DNA from: CALWRM01 sp050309765
GTDB lineage: Bacteria; Bacillota; Clostridia; Christensenellales; UBA1750
Direction of reading: 5' to 3'
DNA length: 17,486 nucleotides
Assembly (NCBI GenBank): GCA_050309765.1
Contig: JBNRMU010000019.1
Location: forward strand, 1 to 17,486
The notes beneath the pieces were generated by a model. It ran no database searches and had not been told where the DNA came from. It was given only the letters and a program-made list of their open reading frames with translations. Made by a program: the position numbers and the translations under genes. Of the stretch, positions 1-9,614 are shown one piece after another (positions within the stretch are counted from its first letter, which is position 1; each line of letters opens with the position of its first letter).

Positions 1-643
1 GCAGCATCTGGCAAAAGGCGTGGATATCGGGCGCAAAGGGGGCGAAGATGCCGGCAAGGCCGGCGTCGCCGTCCTGGTGCACGTCGGTGCCGGCGGTCTG
101 GATGAGATGGTTTTCCCTGCCGAAGGCAAGGGCGCGGTCGTTGTGGCTGTCGTGGCGGGGGTTGGCGTTTACGACCTCCACGCCGTCCATCATTTCGGCG
201 GGCATGCAGCGCAGATACCCGCGGAAGGGGTGGGCCTGCAAAAGGATGCCGCCGCGCTCGTGCACAAGACGCAGGGTCTCCTCCAGCGTTTTAAAGCAAA
301 GGCAGCCCATTTCGGCAAGCTGCTGTTCGTCTACGCCGTAAATGAGGTAATCCTCCTTGCCGTAGATGTTGCGCATTTCCAGGGCCGGCAGCACGTGGAT
401 GCCGATCCTTTCGCCCTCGGCCCTGGCGGCGCGGTAGCCGGAAAAGTATTCGTGCAGGCGGCGGACGTAGTTGTCGCCCTCCTCGCAGCCGGCGAAGTAT
501 TCCGGCGTATAGTGGTCGGTGACCACCACCGCGTCGTAGCCGGCGGACTTCACCTGGCGGATCATCTCCTCGGCACTAAGGTGCGCGCAGGGGCTCACGG
601 GGGCGGTATGGGCGTGGGTTTCATATTTGAGCAGCGTTTCCAA
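1..643 (-). CDS. PHP-domain metal-dependent phosphoesterase, 3' end outside window
   Basis: The reading frame stays open from a TTG start at 643 to the left edge, giving about 214 residues without a stop. The TTG is chosen because an AAGGAGT ribosome binding site lies about 10 nt upstream and no better ATG exists. Visible PHP metal-site motifs are His10-Ala-His12 (in ETHAHT), Asp43-His44 (in TDHY), a glutamate in the ALEM segment, AHPFR, and GTDVH near the right-hand end. The PHP superfamily includes histidinol phosphatases, polymerase-associated exonucleases and nucleotide phosphatases, all using two or three metal ions. The specific substrate cannot be read from the sequence. The gene begins 34 nt after the stop of the upstream MalY-like gene, so the two are probably co-transcribed. 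A second, unrelated-looking PHP protein is at 9615-10439. Confidence 0.85.
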   Translation of the reverse strand, partial: METLLKYETHAHTAPVSPCAHLSAEEMIRQVKSAGYDAVVVTDHYTPEYFAGCEEGDNYVRRLHEYFSGYRAARAEGERIGIHVLPALEMRNIYGKEDYLIYGVDEQQLAEMGCLCFKTLEETLRLVHERGGILLQAHPFRGYLRCMPAEMMDGVEVVNANPRHDSHNDRALAFGRENHLIQTAGTDVHQDGDAGLAGIFAPFAPDIHAFCQML

Positions 644-677
644 GGGAACAGGACTCCTTTTTTTTATCTGTGTGTGC

Positions 678-1832
678 TTACAAAATGCCCTCGATGCGGT
701 CCAGCGCGTCCTTCAGCAGCGCGGGCGGGCAGGCGAGGTTCAATCGCATGAAGCCCTCGCCCAGGGGACCGAACTCCGTGCCCTTGTTGAGCAGCACCTT
801 TGCCTTATTTAACAGCAGGTCGTAAATCTCATCGGAGGTTTTGGCAAGCTTTCGCATATCCGTAAACAAAAGATAGGTGCCCTGCGGGGGCAGGGTGGGA
901 AAGCCCATGGCGTTTAAGCGCCGCACGGCCAGGTCGCGGTTCTGCTCCAGAACGTACAGCAGCGCGTCCATCCACCCGTCGCAGCCTGTGTAGGCGGCGG
1001 CGGTGGCGCACACGGCAAACAGGTTGCCGCCGCGCATGTTCATCTCGTCGGCCTTTTGGGAAAGCAGGCCGCGCATCTTTTCGTCCGGCACCACCAGGGT
1101 GGAATGCTTAAGGCCGGCGATGTTGTAGCTCTTGGTGGCGGAAACGGCGGCGGCCACGCCGCTTTCGCTTCCGGGCAGGGTGCAGATGGGCGTATGCCTG
1201 AAGCCGGAATAGACAAAGTCGCAGTGGATCTCGTCCACCATCAGGTACACGTTGTGCTTTTTGCACAACGCCAGCACCTTTTGCAGCGTATCCTGCGGCC
1301 AGACGCGGCCGCTGGGGTTGTGGGGCGAGCAGAGCAGCATCAATCGGCAGGAAGCAAGCTTTTTGTCCAGATCGTCCAGGTCCATCCGCCAGTCGTCACC
1401 GGTAAAGACCAGCGGGTTTTCGACGATTCTCCGGCCCTGGCTTTTGCGGATCACGGAGAAGAAGGGGCCGTACACAGGCGGCTGGATCAAAACGCCGTCG
1501 CCCGGGGCGGTCAGGGCCTGGACGGTTAAATACAGGCTGTCCACCACGCCGGGGGTAAAGAGCAGCTGCTCCTTTTGTATCTGCCAGCCGTGGCGGCGGG
1601 CGTAGTAGCCCATCGTGGCGGCGTAGTTCTCCTCGCCGAAGTTGGTGTAGCCGTAGGCGGGGTGGGCGGCGCGCTCCTTCAGGGCCTTGACGATGGCCGG
1701 CGCGCAGGGAAAGTCCATATCCGCCACCCACAGGGGCAAGACCCCCTCCGGCGCGCGGTCCCACTTAAGGCTGTGGGTACTGCGGCGGTCGATCCCATCG
1801 TAAAAACCAAAGTCTTCGGCGCGTTTTTGCAT
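678..1832 (-). CDS. MalY/PatB-type pyridoxal-phosphate C-S lyase / aminotransferase
   Basis: A 384-residue fold-type I PLP enzyme. The start at 1832 is chosen because AGGAAGGGG lies 9 nt upstream and the product then begins at the usual MalY/PatB N-terminus. Reading further upstream would run through the promoter and terminator. Visible features are the WVADMDFP segment (residues 35-42), HNPSG with Asn172, the cofactor aspartate Asp200 in VDEIHCDF, the Schiff-base lysine Lys234 in SATKSYN, and the substrate-carboxylate arginine Arg363 in FMRLNLA. Relatives are cystathionine beta-lyases/cysteine desulfhydrases (PatB, MalY). Cleavage of C-S bonds in cystathionine or cysteine conjugates is the likeliest reaction; a plain aminotransferase role is possible. 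It has its own promoter (1885-1913) and probably carries the downstream PHP gene in the same transcript. Confidence 0.88.
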   Translation of the reverse strand: MQKRAEDFGFYDGIDRRSTHSLKWDRAPEGVLPLWVADMDFPCAPAIVKALKERAAHPAYGYTNFGEENYAATMGYYARRHGWQIQKEQLLFTPGVVDSLYLTVQALTAPGDGVLIQPPVYGPFFSVIRKSQGRRIVENPLVFTGDDWRMDLDDLDKKLASCRLMLLCSPHNPSGRVWPQDTLQKVLALCKKHNVYLMVDEIHCDFVYSGFRHTPICTLPGSESGVAAAVSATKSYNIAGLKHSTLVVPDEKMRGLLSQKADEMNMRGGNLFAVCATAAAYTGCDGWMDALLYVLEQNRDLAVRRLNAMGFPTLPPQGTYLLFTDMRKLAKTSDEIYDLLLNKAKVLLNKGTEFGPLGEGFMRLNLACPPALLKDALDRIEGIL

Positions 1833-1884
1833 ATGTCTTTTCCCCTTCCTGCACGGATATGCGGCGATAGTCCTGCCGCTTAAA

Positions 1885-1913
1885 AGTGTAGCCAATGCGT
1901 GCGCGCTTGTCAA
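1885..1913 (-). promoter_or_regulatory. Sigma-A-type promoter for the MalY-like gene
   Basis: On the minus strand TTGACA (1908-1913), a 17-bp spacer and TACACT (1885-1890) form a near-consensus promoter. It sits about 50 bp before the start codon at 1832 and downstream of the gyrA terminator hairpin, so the MalY-PHP pair looks like a separate transcription unit from gyrA. Confidence 0.75.
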
Positions 1914-1937
1914 TTGCGGGCCCCGCATACAAAGAAC

Positions 1938-1968
1938 AAAGCGCGCCTGCCGCCTGCAAGCGCGCTTT
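1938..1968 (-). terminator. Hairpin terminator after gyrA
   Basis: The perfect 9-bp arms AAAGCGCGC (1938-1946) and GCGCGCTTT (1960-1968) enclose a 13-nt loop, 15 nt past the gyrA stop codon. In the gyrA direction the stem is followed by a moderately T-rich tail (TTTGTTCTTTGT). The opposite strand also ends in a T-run, so the hairpin may work both ways. Confidence 0.65.
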
Positions 1969-1983
1969 TTATGTGTGCTGTGT

Positions 1984-4476
<2,493 letters not shown>

Positions 4477-4513
4477 ACTGCCTCCTGCCGTTTTTTGCGG
4501 ATTGATTTGATGC

Positions 4514-6445
4514 TTAGATATCCAGGTCGTCCCTGTCCACCAGGGAGGCGTTTTCCTGGATGAAGTCGCGGCGGGGCTCTACCTTATCGCCCATGAGCAG
4601 GGAGAACATCTCGTCGGCGGAGATGGCGTCCTCCATGCGCACGCGCATCATCTGGCGGCGGGAGGGGTCCATGGTGGTTTCCCACAGCTGCTCGGAGCTC
4701 ATTTCGCCCAGGCCCTTATAGCGTTGGATGGTCACGTCGTTGCCGCGGCCGATCTCGCCCAAATAGCTTTCAAGTTCTGCATCGTCGTACACGTATTTTT
4801 CCGTCTTGCCCTTGGTCACCTTATAAAGCGGCGGCATGGCGATGTACACATAGCCCTGCTCGACCAGCGGCCGCATGTAGCGGTAAAAGAAGGTGAGCAG
4901 CAGTATGCGGATGTGCGATCCGTCCACATCGGCGTCCGTCATGCAGACGATGCGGTGGTACCGAAGCTTTGTAGGGTCGAACTCCTCGCCGATGCCGGCG
5001 CCAAAGGCGGTGATCATCGCCTTGATCTCGGCGTTGGCAAGAATCTTGTCGAGCCTTGTCTTTTCAACGTTTAGGATCTTGCCGCGCAGGGGCAAAATCG
5101 CCTGGAAATTGCGGTCCCTTCCCTGCTTGGCGCTGCCGCCGGCGGAGTCGCCCTCGACGATGAAGATCTCGCACTGGGAGGGGTCCTTTTCCGTGCAGTC
5201 GGCCAGTTTCCCGGGCAAAGAGGTGGATTCCAGCAGCGACTTTCTGCGCGTGAGCTCGCGGGCCTTGCGCGCCGCCTCGCGGGCGCGGTTGGCCATGAGG
5301 CACTTATCGAGTATCACCTTGCCCACGGCGGGGTTCTCTTCCAGATAGGCGGAAAGGCCGTCGGCAAGGATGGAATCGACATAGCCGCGCACTTCGGAAT
5401 TGCCCAGCTTCATCTTGGTCTGGCCCTCGAACTGCGGCTCGGTGAGCTTGACCGAGATCACGGCGGTCAGGCCCTCGCGGATGTCCTCGCCGGAAAGGTT
5501 CTGGTCGGCGTCCTTTAATATCTTCATGCGGCGGCCGTAGTCGTTGATCACGCGGGTCATCGCCCGGCGGAAGCCCTCCAGATGGGTACCGCCCTCGTGG
5601 GTGTTGATGTTGTTGGCAAAGGTGAATATCTGCTCCTGATAGCCGTCGTTGTACTGCAGGGCGACCTCGACCATGGTGTCGTTCTTCATGCCGGAAAAAT
5701 ACAGGGGCTTTTCCGTCATGGTCTCTTTGTTTTTGTTTAGGTATTCGATAAAGCTCTTGATGCCGCCCTCGTAGTGGTAAACGCCGGTGTGGGGGGTTTC
5801 GCCGCGCTCGTCGTTAAGCTCTATGCGGATGCCGGCATTCAAGAAGGCCAGCTCGCGCAGGCGCACCTTTAACGTATCGAAGGAAAAGGCGGTGATATCC
5901 TCGAACACCTCGTCGTCGGGCATAAAGCGCACGGTGGTGCCGTGGCGGTCGGTCTTTCCGTCCACGTACAGCTCGCACAGAGGCTTGCCGCGCTCATACC
6001 TCTGGCGGTGGATGAGGCCGTCCTGGCAGACCTCTACCTCCAGATAGGACGACAGCGCGTTGACAACGGAAAGGCCCACGCCGTGCAGACCGCCGGATAC
6101 CTTGTATCCGCCGCCGCCGAACTTGCCGCCGGCGTGCAGCATGGTCAGGCACACCTCCACGGCGGGCTTGCCCACCTTGGGGTGGATGCCACAGGGGATG
6201 CCGCGGCCATCGTCGCTGACGCGGATGTGGCCGTCCTTTTCTATGGTGACGGAAATCACCTTGCAAAAGCCGGCCAGCGCCTCGTCGATGGAGTTGTCCA
6301 CGATCTCATACACCAGGTGGTGCAGGCCCCTTTCATCGGTGGAGCCGATGTACATGCCCGGGCGGCGGCGCACGGCCTCCAGCCCCTCCAGCACCTGGAT
6401 GTTGCTCTCGTCGTAATGCGGTTCAAGATTGGGATTTTGCTGCAT
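4514..6445 (-). CDS. gyrB: DNA gyrase subunit B
   Basis: 643 residues, the short Gram-positive form without the C-terminal insertion of E. coli GyrB. It is the ATPase and Toprim subunit of gyrase. The GHKL ATPase domain shows the general-base Glu47 and Asn51 in EIVDNSIDEALAG, DDGRGIP starting at Asp78, and the ATP-lid GGLHGVG at 118-124. The Toprim domain shows EGDSAGG with catalytic Glu431 and the metal-binding DADVDG with Asp504, Asp506 and Asp508, followed by SHIRILLLTFFYR. The C-terminal QRYKGLGEM motif that contacts GyrA is present. The ATG at 6445 has GGAGG 10 nt upstream. It lies 45 nt after the remB stop and 37 nt before gyrA with no terminator between, so remB-gyrB-gyrA is read as one operon. 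Confidence 0.98.
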   Translation of the reverse strand: MQQNPNLEPHYDESNIQVLEGLEAVRRRPGMYIGSTDERGLHHLVYEIVDNSIDEALAGFCKVISVTIEKDGHIRVSDDGRGIPCGIHPKVGKPAVEVCLTMLHAGGKFGGGGYKVSGGLHGVGLSVVNALSSYLEVEVCQDGLIHRQRYERGKPLCELYVDGKTDRHGTTVRFMPDDEVFEDITAFSFDTLKVRLRELAFLNAGIRIELNDERGETPHTGVYHYEGGIKSFIEYLNKNKETMTEKPLYFSGMKNDTMVEVALQYNDGYQEQIFTFANNINTHEGGTHLEGFRRAMTRVINDYGRRMKILKDADQNLSGEDIREGLTAVISVKLTEPQFEGQTKMKLGNSEVRGYVDSILADGLSAYLEENPAVGKVILDKCLMANRAREAARKARELTRRKSLLESTSLPGKLADCTEKDPSQCEIFIVEGDSAGGSAKQGRDRNFQAILPLRGKILNVEKTRLDKILANAEIKAMITAFGAGIGEEFDPTKLRYHRIVCMTDADVDGSHIRILLLTFFYRYMRPLVEQGYVYIAMPPLYKVTKGKTEKYVYDDAELESYLGEIGRGNDVTIQRYKGLGEMSSEQLWETTMDPSRRQMMRVRMEDAISADEMFSLLMGDKVEPRRDFIQENASLVDRDDLDI

Positions 6446-6490
6446 AGATGCCTATCCTCCAAACGCGTGCATACATAAAAGAAATAAAAA

Positions 6491-6760
6491 TCAAAACGGC
6501 AGCCGGTTTGCGCTTGCCAGGGAAAAACGCTTTTTGAGCGTGTCCGACGATATGGGCGAATAATACACGCAGCTTTTGCCGTTCCTTTGGCACAGGATCA
6601 AGGCTTTGAACGTGCCTTCGCCCGCGCTGCGGACCTCGTTTTTTTCCTGCGCGGCCCGAAGAAACGCCTGCGTTTCAAAGGAGAGGGCGCTTTTTAAATC
6701 CAGTATGGCAACAACGTCCCGCGTGCGCAGAACCGTGTCCTCGCCAATGTGCAGAAGCAT
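6491..6760 (-). CDS. remB: RemB-like (DUF370, YaaB family) regulator
   Basis: An 89-residue protein beginning MLLHIGED. It shows the family pattern seen in Bacillus YaaB/RemB: an N-terminal HIGED strand, RDVVAILDLKS, and the C-terminal YYSPISSDTLKKR. In Bacillus subtilis remB lies between recF and gyrB, and the gene here is likewise directly upstream of gyrB. RemB contributes to regulation of biofilm matrix genes in Bacillus; its role in this organism is not known. The ATG at 6760 is preferred over the in-frame ATG at 6769 because GAAAGGAT lies 9 nt before it and overlaps the upstream ATG. The first gene of the gyrase operon, it abuts the candidate replication origin. Confidence 0.88.
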   Translation of the reverse strand: MLLHIGEDTVLRTRDVVAILDLKSALSFETQAFLRAAQEKNEVRSAGEGTFKALILCQRNGKSCVYYSPISSDTLKKRFSLASANRLPF

Positions 6761-6822
6761 GGGGCGCATCCTTTCAAAAACGGGCCGAAAAGCCGCGCTG
6801 TCTGAAAAATTCTTACTTATAT

Positions 6823-6850
6823 ATTATAGCATTTTTATGTCCTTTTTGAA
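6823..6850 (-). promoter_or_regulatory. Promoter of the remB-gyrB-gyrA operon
   Basis: On the minus strand an extended -10, TGC then TATAAT (6823-6828), follows TTCAAA (6845-6850) with a 16-bp spacer. It lies about 60 bp upstream of the remB start in an AT-rich stretch (roughly 6805-6850). Confidence 0.6.
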
Positions 6851-6974
6851 AGGGCGGAGGCGCAAATAAATCAAAACCTAACAATCTGTTTATAAGGACG
6901 AAAAAACATCGCCTTGCCTGCGCCGCCGGCAGGGCAAAACAAAGCAGTTGGTGGTGGTATTTTAAGTGTCGTCG

Positions 6975-7007
6975 TAGTATTAGTAGGGCGGTGGACAAAG
7001 TGGATAA
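6975..7007 (+). promoter_or_regulatory. DnaA-trio/basal unwinding-like module
   Basis: Reading the plus strand, the triplets TAG TAT TAG TAG (6975-6986) are followed by GC-rich GGCGG (6987-6991) and then two directly abutting DnaA-box-like nonamers, GGTGGACAA (6990-6998) and AGTGGATAA (6999-7007). In Bacillus subtilis the strand-opening element has the same order: TAG-type DnaA-trios, GC-rich spacer, tandem DnaA boxes. This would place initial melting to the left, towards about 6880-6980. Function is inferred from the pattern only. Confidence 0.6.
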
Positions 7008-7270
7008 GTGCAAAATGTGCGCCGATTCAAGGCAAAATCCGCCCACAGCCGCCTGTGGAGAACCTGCATGTTTTTCCACAGCGAAGATCGGTTTTCCACA
7101 GGGTGCAAACGCGGGTTTGCAAACACACACGAAAGCCTGTTTTTTCTTGTTTTGGAAAGCTGCGAAGCCCTGTTCGCATATAAGAAGGGCTGGTTTTGTT
7201 ATCCACAGAATCCATCCACAGGCGCTGGGGAATAAAGGTGGAAAAAAATTGAAGGGGCCTTTTTTGTTAG

Positions 7271-7304
7271 ATTTTCCGTTTTATGTGTATTCGAAACGGA
7301 AAAT
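7271..7304. repeat. Perfect 11-bp inverted repeat upstream of azlC
   Basis: ATTTTCCGTTT (7271-7281) and AAACGGAAAAT (7294-7304) are exact inverted copies separated by 12 nt. No T-run follows on either strand, so it does not look like a terminator. Its position about 57 bp before the azlC start suggests an operator or part of the origin's right edge. Confidence 0.6.
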
Positions 7305-7360
7305 ATGCTAAAATGAAGCATCTTTATCCGCAACGACACTGTATTTGGAGGCGCGCCGCA

Positions 7361-8101
7361 TTGCAAAAGGCAAACAAAAAGGGAATGGACGCCCTGTTTG
7401 TAAAGGGATTGAAGGACGGGCTGCCCATCTGCGTGGGGTATCTGTCCGTATCCTTTGTTTACGGCATGCTCTGTTTGGAAAGGGGCCTGCCCGTGTGGCT
7501 GTCGCTGCTCATCTCCGGCACCAATTTAACCTCCGCGGGCCAGTTTGCCGGCACGGAGCTGATGGTGCTGGGCGCGCCGCTGTTCGAGATCGCCGTCACC
7601 ACATTGGTCATCAACATACGCTATACGCTCATGTCGCTGTCTCTTTCGCAAAGGCTTGAGCTTCCCACCTGGCAGCGGGCCATCGTCGCCTTCGGCAACA
7701 CGGACGAGGTGTTTGCCGTGGCCATGGGCGCGGAGCATGAGCTGAGCTTCTTATACCTGCTGGGCCTGATCTTAACGCCCTATTTCGGCTGGACGGTGGG
7801 CACGCTGCTGGGCGGCACGGTGACCGGCCTTTTGCCCCTGAGCGCGCGCACGGCCCTTGGCATCGCCATTTACGGCATGTTCATCGCCATCTTGGTGCCG
7901 CCGTCCAAGAAGCTGCGGCCCGTGCTGTTCACCTGCTGCGTTGCCATCGTTTTGTCCTGCCTGTTTTATTATCTGCCGGGGCTGAAGTCCCTTTCCTCCG
8001 GCTGGGCCATCATCCTCTGCGCGGTGCTCAGCGCCGGCCTGGCCGCCTGGCGCTTTCCCCTGCGCGATGAGGACGGGCCGGAAGGGGGAGAGCAAAAGTG
8101 A
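7361..8101 (+). CDS. azlC: AzlC family branched-chain amino-acid exporter large subunit
   Basis: 246 residues from a TTG start at 7361. That start is chosen because GGAGG (7347-7351) lies 9 nt upstream; the further in-frame ATG at 7283 falls inside an inverted repeat and has no ribosome site, and the ATG at 7385 is poorly placed. The protein is mostly hydrophobic, with several membrane helices and conserved-looking stretches such as GTNLTSAGQFAGTELM, NIRYTLMSLSLSQ and FGNTDEVFAVA, as in AzlC/BrnF/YgaZ proteins. With AzlD it forms a two-component exporter in the cytoplasmic membrane; relatives export branched-chain amino acids and methionine and give resistance to azaleucine. It overlaps azlD by 4 bp. 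First gene of the unit leaving the candidate origin to the right. Confidence 0.9.
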   Translation: MQKANKKGMDALFVKGLKDGLPICVGYLSVSFVYGMLCLERGLPVWLSLLISGTNLTSAGQFAGTELMVLGAPLFEIAVTTLVINIRYTLMSLSLSQRLELPTWQRAIVAFGNTDEVFAVAMGAEHELSFLYLLGLILTPYFGWTVGTLLGGTVTGLLPLSARTALGIAIYGMFIAILVPPSKKLRPVLFTCCVAIVLSCLFYYLPGLKSLSSGWAIILCAVLSAGLAAWRFPLRDEDGPEGGEQK

Positions 8102-8415
8102 AGATGGGCTATCTTCTGATCGCCACGGCGGTGATGGCCGTGGTCACGTATTTAACGCGCATGCTGCCGCTGGTGCTGATGCGCGGCAAAATCAAAAACC
8201 GCTTTGTCCGCTCCTTTTTAAGCTATGTGCCCTATGCGGTTTTATCCGCCATGACCTTTCCCGCGGTGCTGTATTCCACGGGATCGCTGCTCTCGGCGGC
8301 GGCGGGCACGGCCTGCGCCCTGGTGCTGGCGTATTTCGGAAGGAGCCTGCTCACCGTGGCGCTTTCCTCCGCGGGCGTGGTGTATCTGGTGGAGCTTGTG
8401 CAAAGGCTTTTGTAA
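8098..8415 (+). CDS. azlD: AzlD family branched-chain amino-acid exporter small subunit
   Basis: 105 residues, almost entirely hydrophobic, with about four predicted membrane segments. The segment VVTYLTRMLPLVLM near the N-terminus and FLSYVPYAVLSAMTFPAVL fit the AzlD/BrnE family, whose members work with AzlC. The GTG at 8098 overlaps the azlC stop in a GTGA arrangement with GGGGGAG 7 nt upstream, implying translational coupling. The ATG two codons later is an alternative. Confidence 0.88.
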   Translation: MKMGYLLIATAVMAVVTYLTRMLPLVLMRGKIKNRFVRSFLSYVPYAVLSAMTFPAVLYSTGSLLSAAAGTACALVLAYFGRSLLTVALSSAGVVYLVELVQRLL

Positions 8416-8439
8416 AGAATAAAAGGGAGAGGACATCCC

Positions 8440-9489
8440 ATGCTGCATTTTGAATCCGATTACGCAAACGGCGCCTGCGAGGATGTTTTGCAGGCCCTTG
8501 TCAAAACCAACGGCGAACAGACCCCTGGTTACGGCGAGGATGCGCACTGCGCCGCCGCGGCAAACGCCATCCGCGGCCTGTGCGGGGCAAAGGACGCCGC
8601 CGTGCACTTCCTTGTGGGCGGTACGCAGGTCAACCAGATCGTGATTTCATCCGCCCTGCGCCCGCACGAGGGGGTCCTCTGCGCCCAGACCGGCCACATC
8701 GCCGTGCACGAGACCGGCGCCGTGGAGGCAACGGGCCACAAGGTGCTGAGTTTACCCAGCGCAGACGGCAAGCTCAGCGCCGCCCAGGTGGATCAGGCCG
8801 CCCGCAGCCACCGGGAGGATTTAAACCGCGAGCACATGGTAAAGCCGGGCCTTGTCTACATCTCCCTGCCCACGGAAAACGGCGGCCTGTACACCGGGAA
8901 GGAGCTTTCCGCCCTGTACGCCGCCTGCAGAAAAAACGACCTGTTTTTGTATGTGGACGGCGCGCGCCTTGGCTACGGCCTTGCCGCGGCAAAGGACGGG
9001 CTGGATCTGCCCTTTGTGGCCGACAACTGCGACGCCTTCACCATCGGCGGCACCAAGCAGGGCGCGCTGTTCGGCGAGGCGCTGGTGCTGGTAAACCCCG
9101 CCCTGCAGAAGGACTTCCGCTACCACATCAAGCAGCGCGGCGGCATGCTGGCAAAGGGAAGGCTGCTGGGCGTGCAGTTCGAGGCGCTGCTTGGCGGCGG
9201 CGCGTACTTTCATCTATCGCAAAACGCCATCCGCCAGGCCCGCCGCATAAGCGCGGCGCTGGAAGATTTGGGCGTGCCGTTTTTGTACCCGCCGGAAACG
9301 AATCAGCTCTTTCCGATCTTTACGCGCGCGCAGGAAGACTATCTTTCCAAGGAGCTCGCCTTTTCGCCCTGGGAAAAGCTGCCCGACGGCCGCGTGTGCC
9401 TGCGCCTTTGCACCAGCTGGGCCACCCAGGATACGGAAACGGAGGCGCTGATCGCGCTTTTGCGGCGCATGAAGCAAACGCTTCGCTGA
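8440..9489 (+). CDS. Threonine aldolase / beta-eliminating lyase family PLP enzyme
   Basis: 349 residues, the usual length for low-specificity L-threonine aldolases. It has the fold-type I PLP pattern: His90 in VHETGA (cofactor stacking), Asp173 in VDGARLG, and the Schiff-base Lys206 in IGGTKQGA. The family cleaves L-threonine or L-allo-threonine to glycine and acetaldehyde; some relatives cleave other beta-hydroxy amino acids, so the substrate is inferred. It starts 24 nt after azlD with a GGGAGAGGA ribosome site and ends just before a strong terminator, so it probably belongs to the azlCD transcript and links amino-acid export with amino-acid breakdown. Confidence 0.88.
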   Translation: MLHFESDYANGACEDVLQALVKTNGEQTPGYGEDAHCAAAANAIRGLCGAKDAAVHFLVGGTQVNQIVISSALRPHEGVLCAQTGHIAVHETGAVEATGHKVLSLPSADGKLSAAQVDQAARSHREDLNREHMVKPGLVYISLPTENGGLYTGKELSALYAACRKNDLFLYVDGARLGYGLAAAKDGLDLPFVADNCDAFTIGGTKQGALFGEALVLVNPALQKDFRYHIKQRGGMLAKGRLLGVQFEALLGGGAYFHLSQNAIRQARRISAALEDLGVPFLYPPETNQLFPIFTRAQEDYLSKELAFSPWEKLPDGRVCLRLCTSWATQDTETEALIALLRRMKQTLR

Positions 9490-9490
9490 A

Positions 9491-9537
9491 AAAACATACC
9501 CCGCGCCGGGGAAAATGCCCGCGCGGGGTTTTGCTTT
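9491..9537 (+). terminator. Intrinsic terminator of the azlCD-aldolase operon
   Basis: Arms CCCCGCGC (9499-9506) and GCGCGGGG (9521-9528) form an 8-bp GC stem with a loop that can pair further, followed by TTTTGCTTT. It starts 9 bases after the aldolase stop codon. Confidence 0.9.
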
Positions 9538-9545
9538 GCCCGCGC

Positions 9546-9575
9546 TTGCCAAGGCGGGGCGGGCTTTGGTATAGT
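9546..9575 (+). promoter_or_regulatory. Promoter of the TrpH-like PHP gene
   Basis: TTGCCA (9546-9551), an 18-bp spacer and TATAGT (9570-9575) lie about 40 bp before the start codon at 9615 and directly after the upstream terminator. Confidence 0.7.
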
Positions 9576-9614
9576 GAGTAAAAATACGAAGCCGAAACGG
9601 AAGGGGGCGGGGCC

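Larger units (their letters stand above)
6870..7320. other. Candidate chromosomal replication origin (oriC) with DnaA-box cluster
   Basis: No credible gene lies between remB (6760) and azlC (7361). The stretch instead holds many DnaA-box-like nonamers. On the plus strand: TTATCCACA, a perfect box, at 7199-7207; TTTTCCACA at 7072-7080 and 7092-7100; CCATCCACA at 7212-7220. On the minus strand: TTATCCACT at 6999-7007; TTGTCCACC at 6990-6998; TTCTCCACA at 7054-7062; TTTTCCACC at 7237-7245; TTATAAACA at 6887-6895. AT-rich segments flank the cluster. Genes on both sides run away from it, as expected for leading-strand coding around an origin, and remB-gyrB-gyrA is a typical origin neighbour in Bacillota. 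The usual dnaA gene is not adjacent, which is the main reason for caution. Confidence 0.75.

Noticed and set aside
6914..7311. Small open frames between remB and azlC on both strands
   Set aside because: None has a ribosome site or family pattern, and they overlap the DnaA-box cluster.
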